From: Sedimentisphaerales bacterium
Lineage (GTDB): Bacteria > Planctomycetota > Phycisphaerae > Sedimentisphaerales > SM23-30
Length of the DNA stretch: 5,609 nt
Direction of reading: 5' to 3'
NCBI GenBank assembly: GCA_030640865.1
Contig: DAOWIP010000573.1
Location: 1-5,609 of the forward strand
The notes beneath the pieces were generated by a model. It was not told the DNA's origin, searched no databases, and was given only the letters and a program-made list of their open reading frames with translations. Made by a program: the position numbers and the translations under genes. Shown here piece after piece: positions 5,499-5,609 of the stretch; within the stretch, counting starts at the first letter, position 1, and each line of letters starts with the position of its first letter.

Positions 5499-5594
5499 AT
5501 GGATGATTTGGAAGGACTGAAAAAATCGGTATTGCAGAAGGCATTTGAGGGGGATTTACGGCTTAAAACCGTGAAAATCGCCGGTTTTTTATAA
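5499..5594 (+). pseudogene. C-terminal tail fragment of a type I restriction specificity subunit (HsdS)
   Basis: A 31-codon ORF starts MDDLEGLKKSVLQKAFEGDL and ends shortly after. The pattern LExLKKSxLQKAFxGxL is the characteristic end of the C-terminal conserved helix of HsdS, the subunit that sets the DNA target of type I restriction-modification enzymes. The two target-recognition domains (a full HsdS is usually about 400 residues) are absent, so this is a remnant. The frame is open upstream through the hairpin repeat back to the DUF5677 stop. GAGAGG lies 12 bases before the ATG, so a peptide could be made, but function is unlikely. Confidence 0.6.
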
Positions 5595-5602
5595 ATTTTC
5601 AC
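5565..5602 (+). terminator. Two overlapping hairpins at the end of the HsdS tail (possible terminator)
   Basis: AAAACCG (5565-5571) pairs with CGGTTTT (5582-5588), which runs into a short T-tract. Alternatively GTGAAAAT (5571-5578) pairs with ATTTTCAC (5595-5602). The two stems share or enclose the same bases and cannot form together. The first resembles a weak intrinsic terminator. Confidence 0.3.
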
Positions 5603-5609
5603 GCTTATG

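Noticed and set aside
5159..5602. 147-codon minus-strand ORF
   Set aside because: Mostly antisense to the DUF5677-like gene, crosses the hairpin repeat, low-complexity Ser/Phe/Asn composition, and no recognisable motif.

Overview
The window reads as a piece of a bacterial chromosome that mixes housekeeping genes with decayed and mobile-element debris. The gene set is an HU/IHF-type DNA-binding protein, a cold-shock protein, a pyrophosphate-type phosphofructokinase, a secreted putative glycoside hydrolase, a lipoprotein and a REP-associated tyrosine transposase (RAYT) relic. This would fit an environmental Gram-negative-type bacterium, for example a planctomycete or another member of the PVC group. 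That placement is a weak inference from protein style only; no rRNA or other marker gene is present.

Left part (1-1386). On the minus strand, running off the left edge, is the N-terminal 263 residues of a secreted protein with a signal peptide and a GFGG motif like that of GH30-type hydrolases. Its start codon lies inside the end of a decayed RAYT gene on the same strand. That RAYT was split by an 89-bp element with 18-bp imperfect terminal inverted repeats and a perfect 6-bp target duplication; removing the element on paper restores the RAYT reading frame. Upstream of the RAYT is a cluster of short repeats and a possible promoter.

Middle part (1387-2986, plus strand). A small lipoprotein gene is interrupted by an in-frame TAG but stays open for 52 more codons. 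Next come remnants that resemble a TolC-type outer-membrane efflux protein, with a frameshift, two stops and an apparent internal deletion. Then comes a second copy of the small inverted-repeat element (again 89 bp), the HU-like gene, a third longer copy (156 bp), and a cold-shock gene whose ribosome-binding site abuts a hairpin.

Right part (2987-5609, plus strand). A 31-bp hairpin repeat occurs once just after the cold-shock gene and again, inverted, just after the DUF5677-like gene. The two copies (28/31 identical) bracket the PPi-phosphofructokinase gene (pfp) and the AT-rich DUF5677-like gene, which starts 37 bases after the pfp stop. After the second copy is a 31-codon ORF matching the C-terminal tail of type I restriction specificity subunits (HsdS). 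This suggests the DUF5677 gene and the HsdS tail are leftovers of a restriction or defence cargo beside a core metabolic gene.

The most interesting signals are the short inverted-repeat element family (three copies in 1.9 kb, one with a clean insertion footprint) and the inverted hairpin pair around pfp and the DUF5677 gene.
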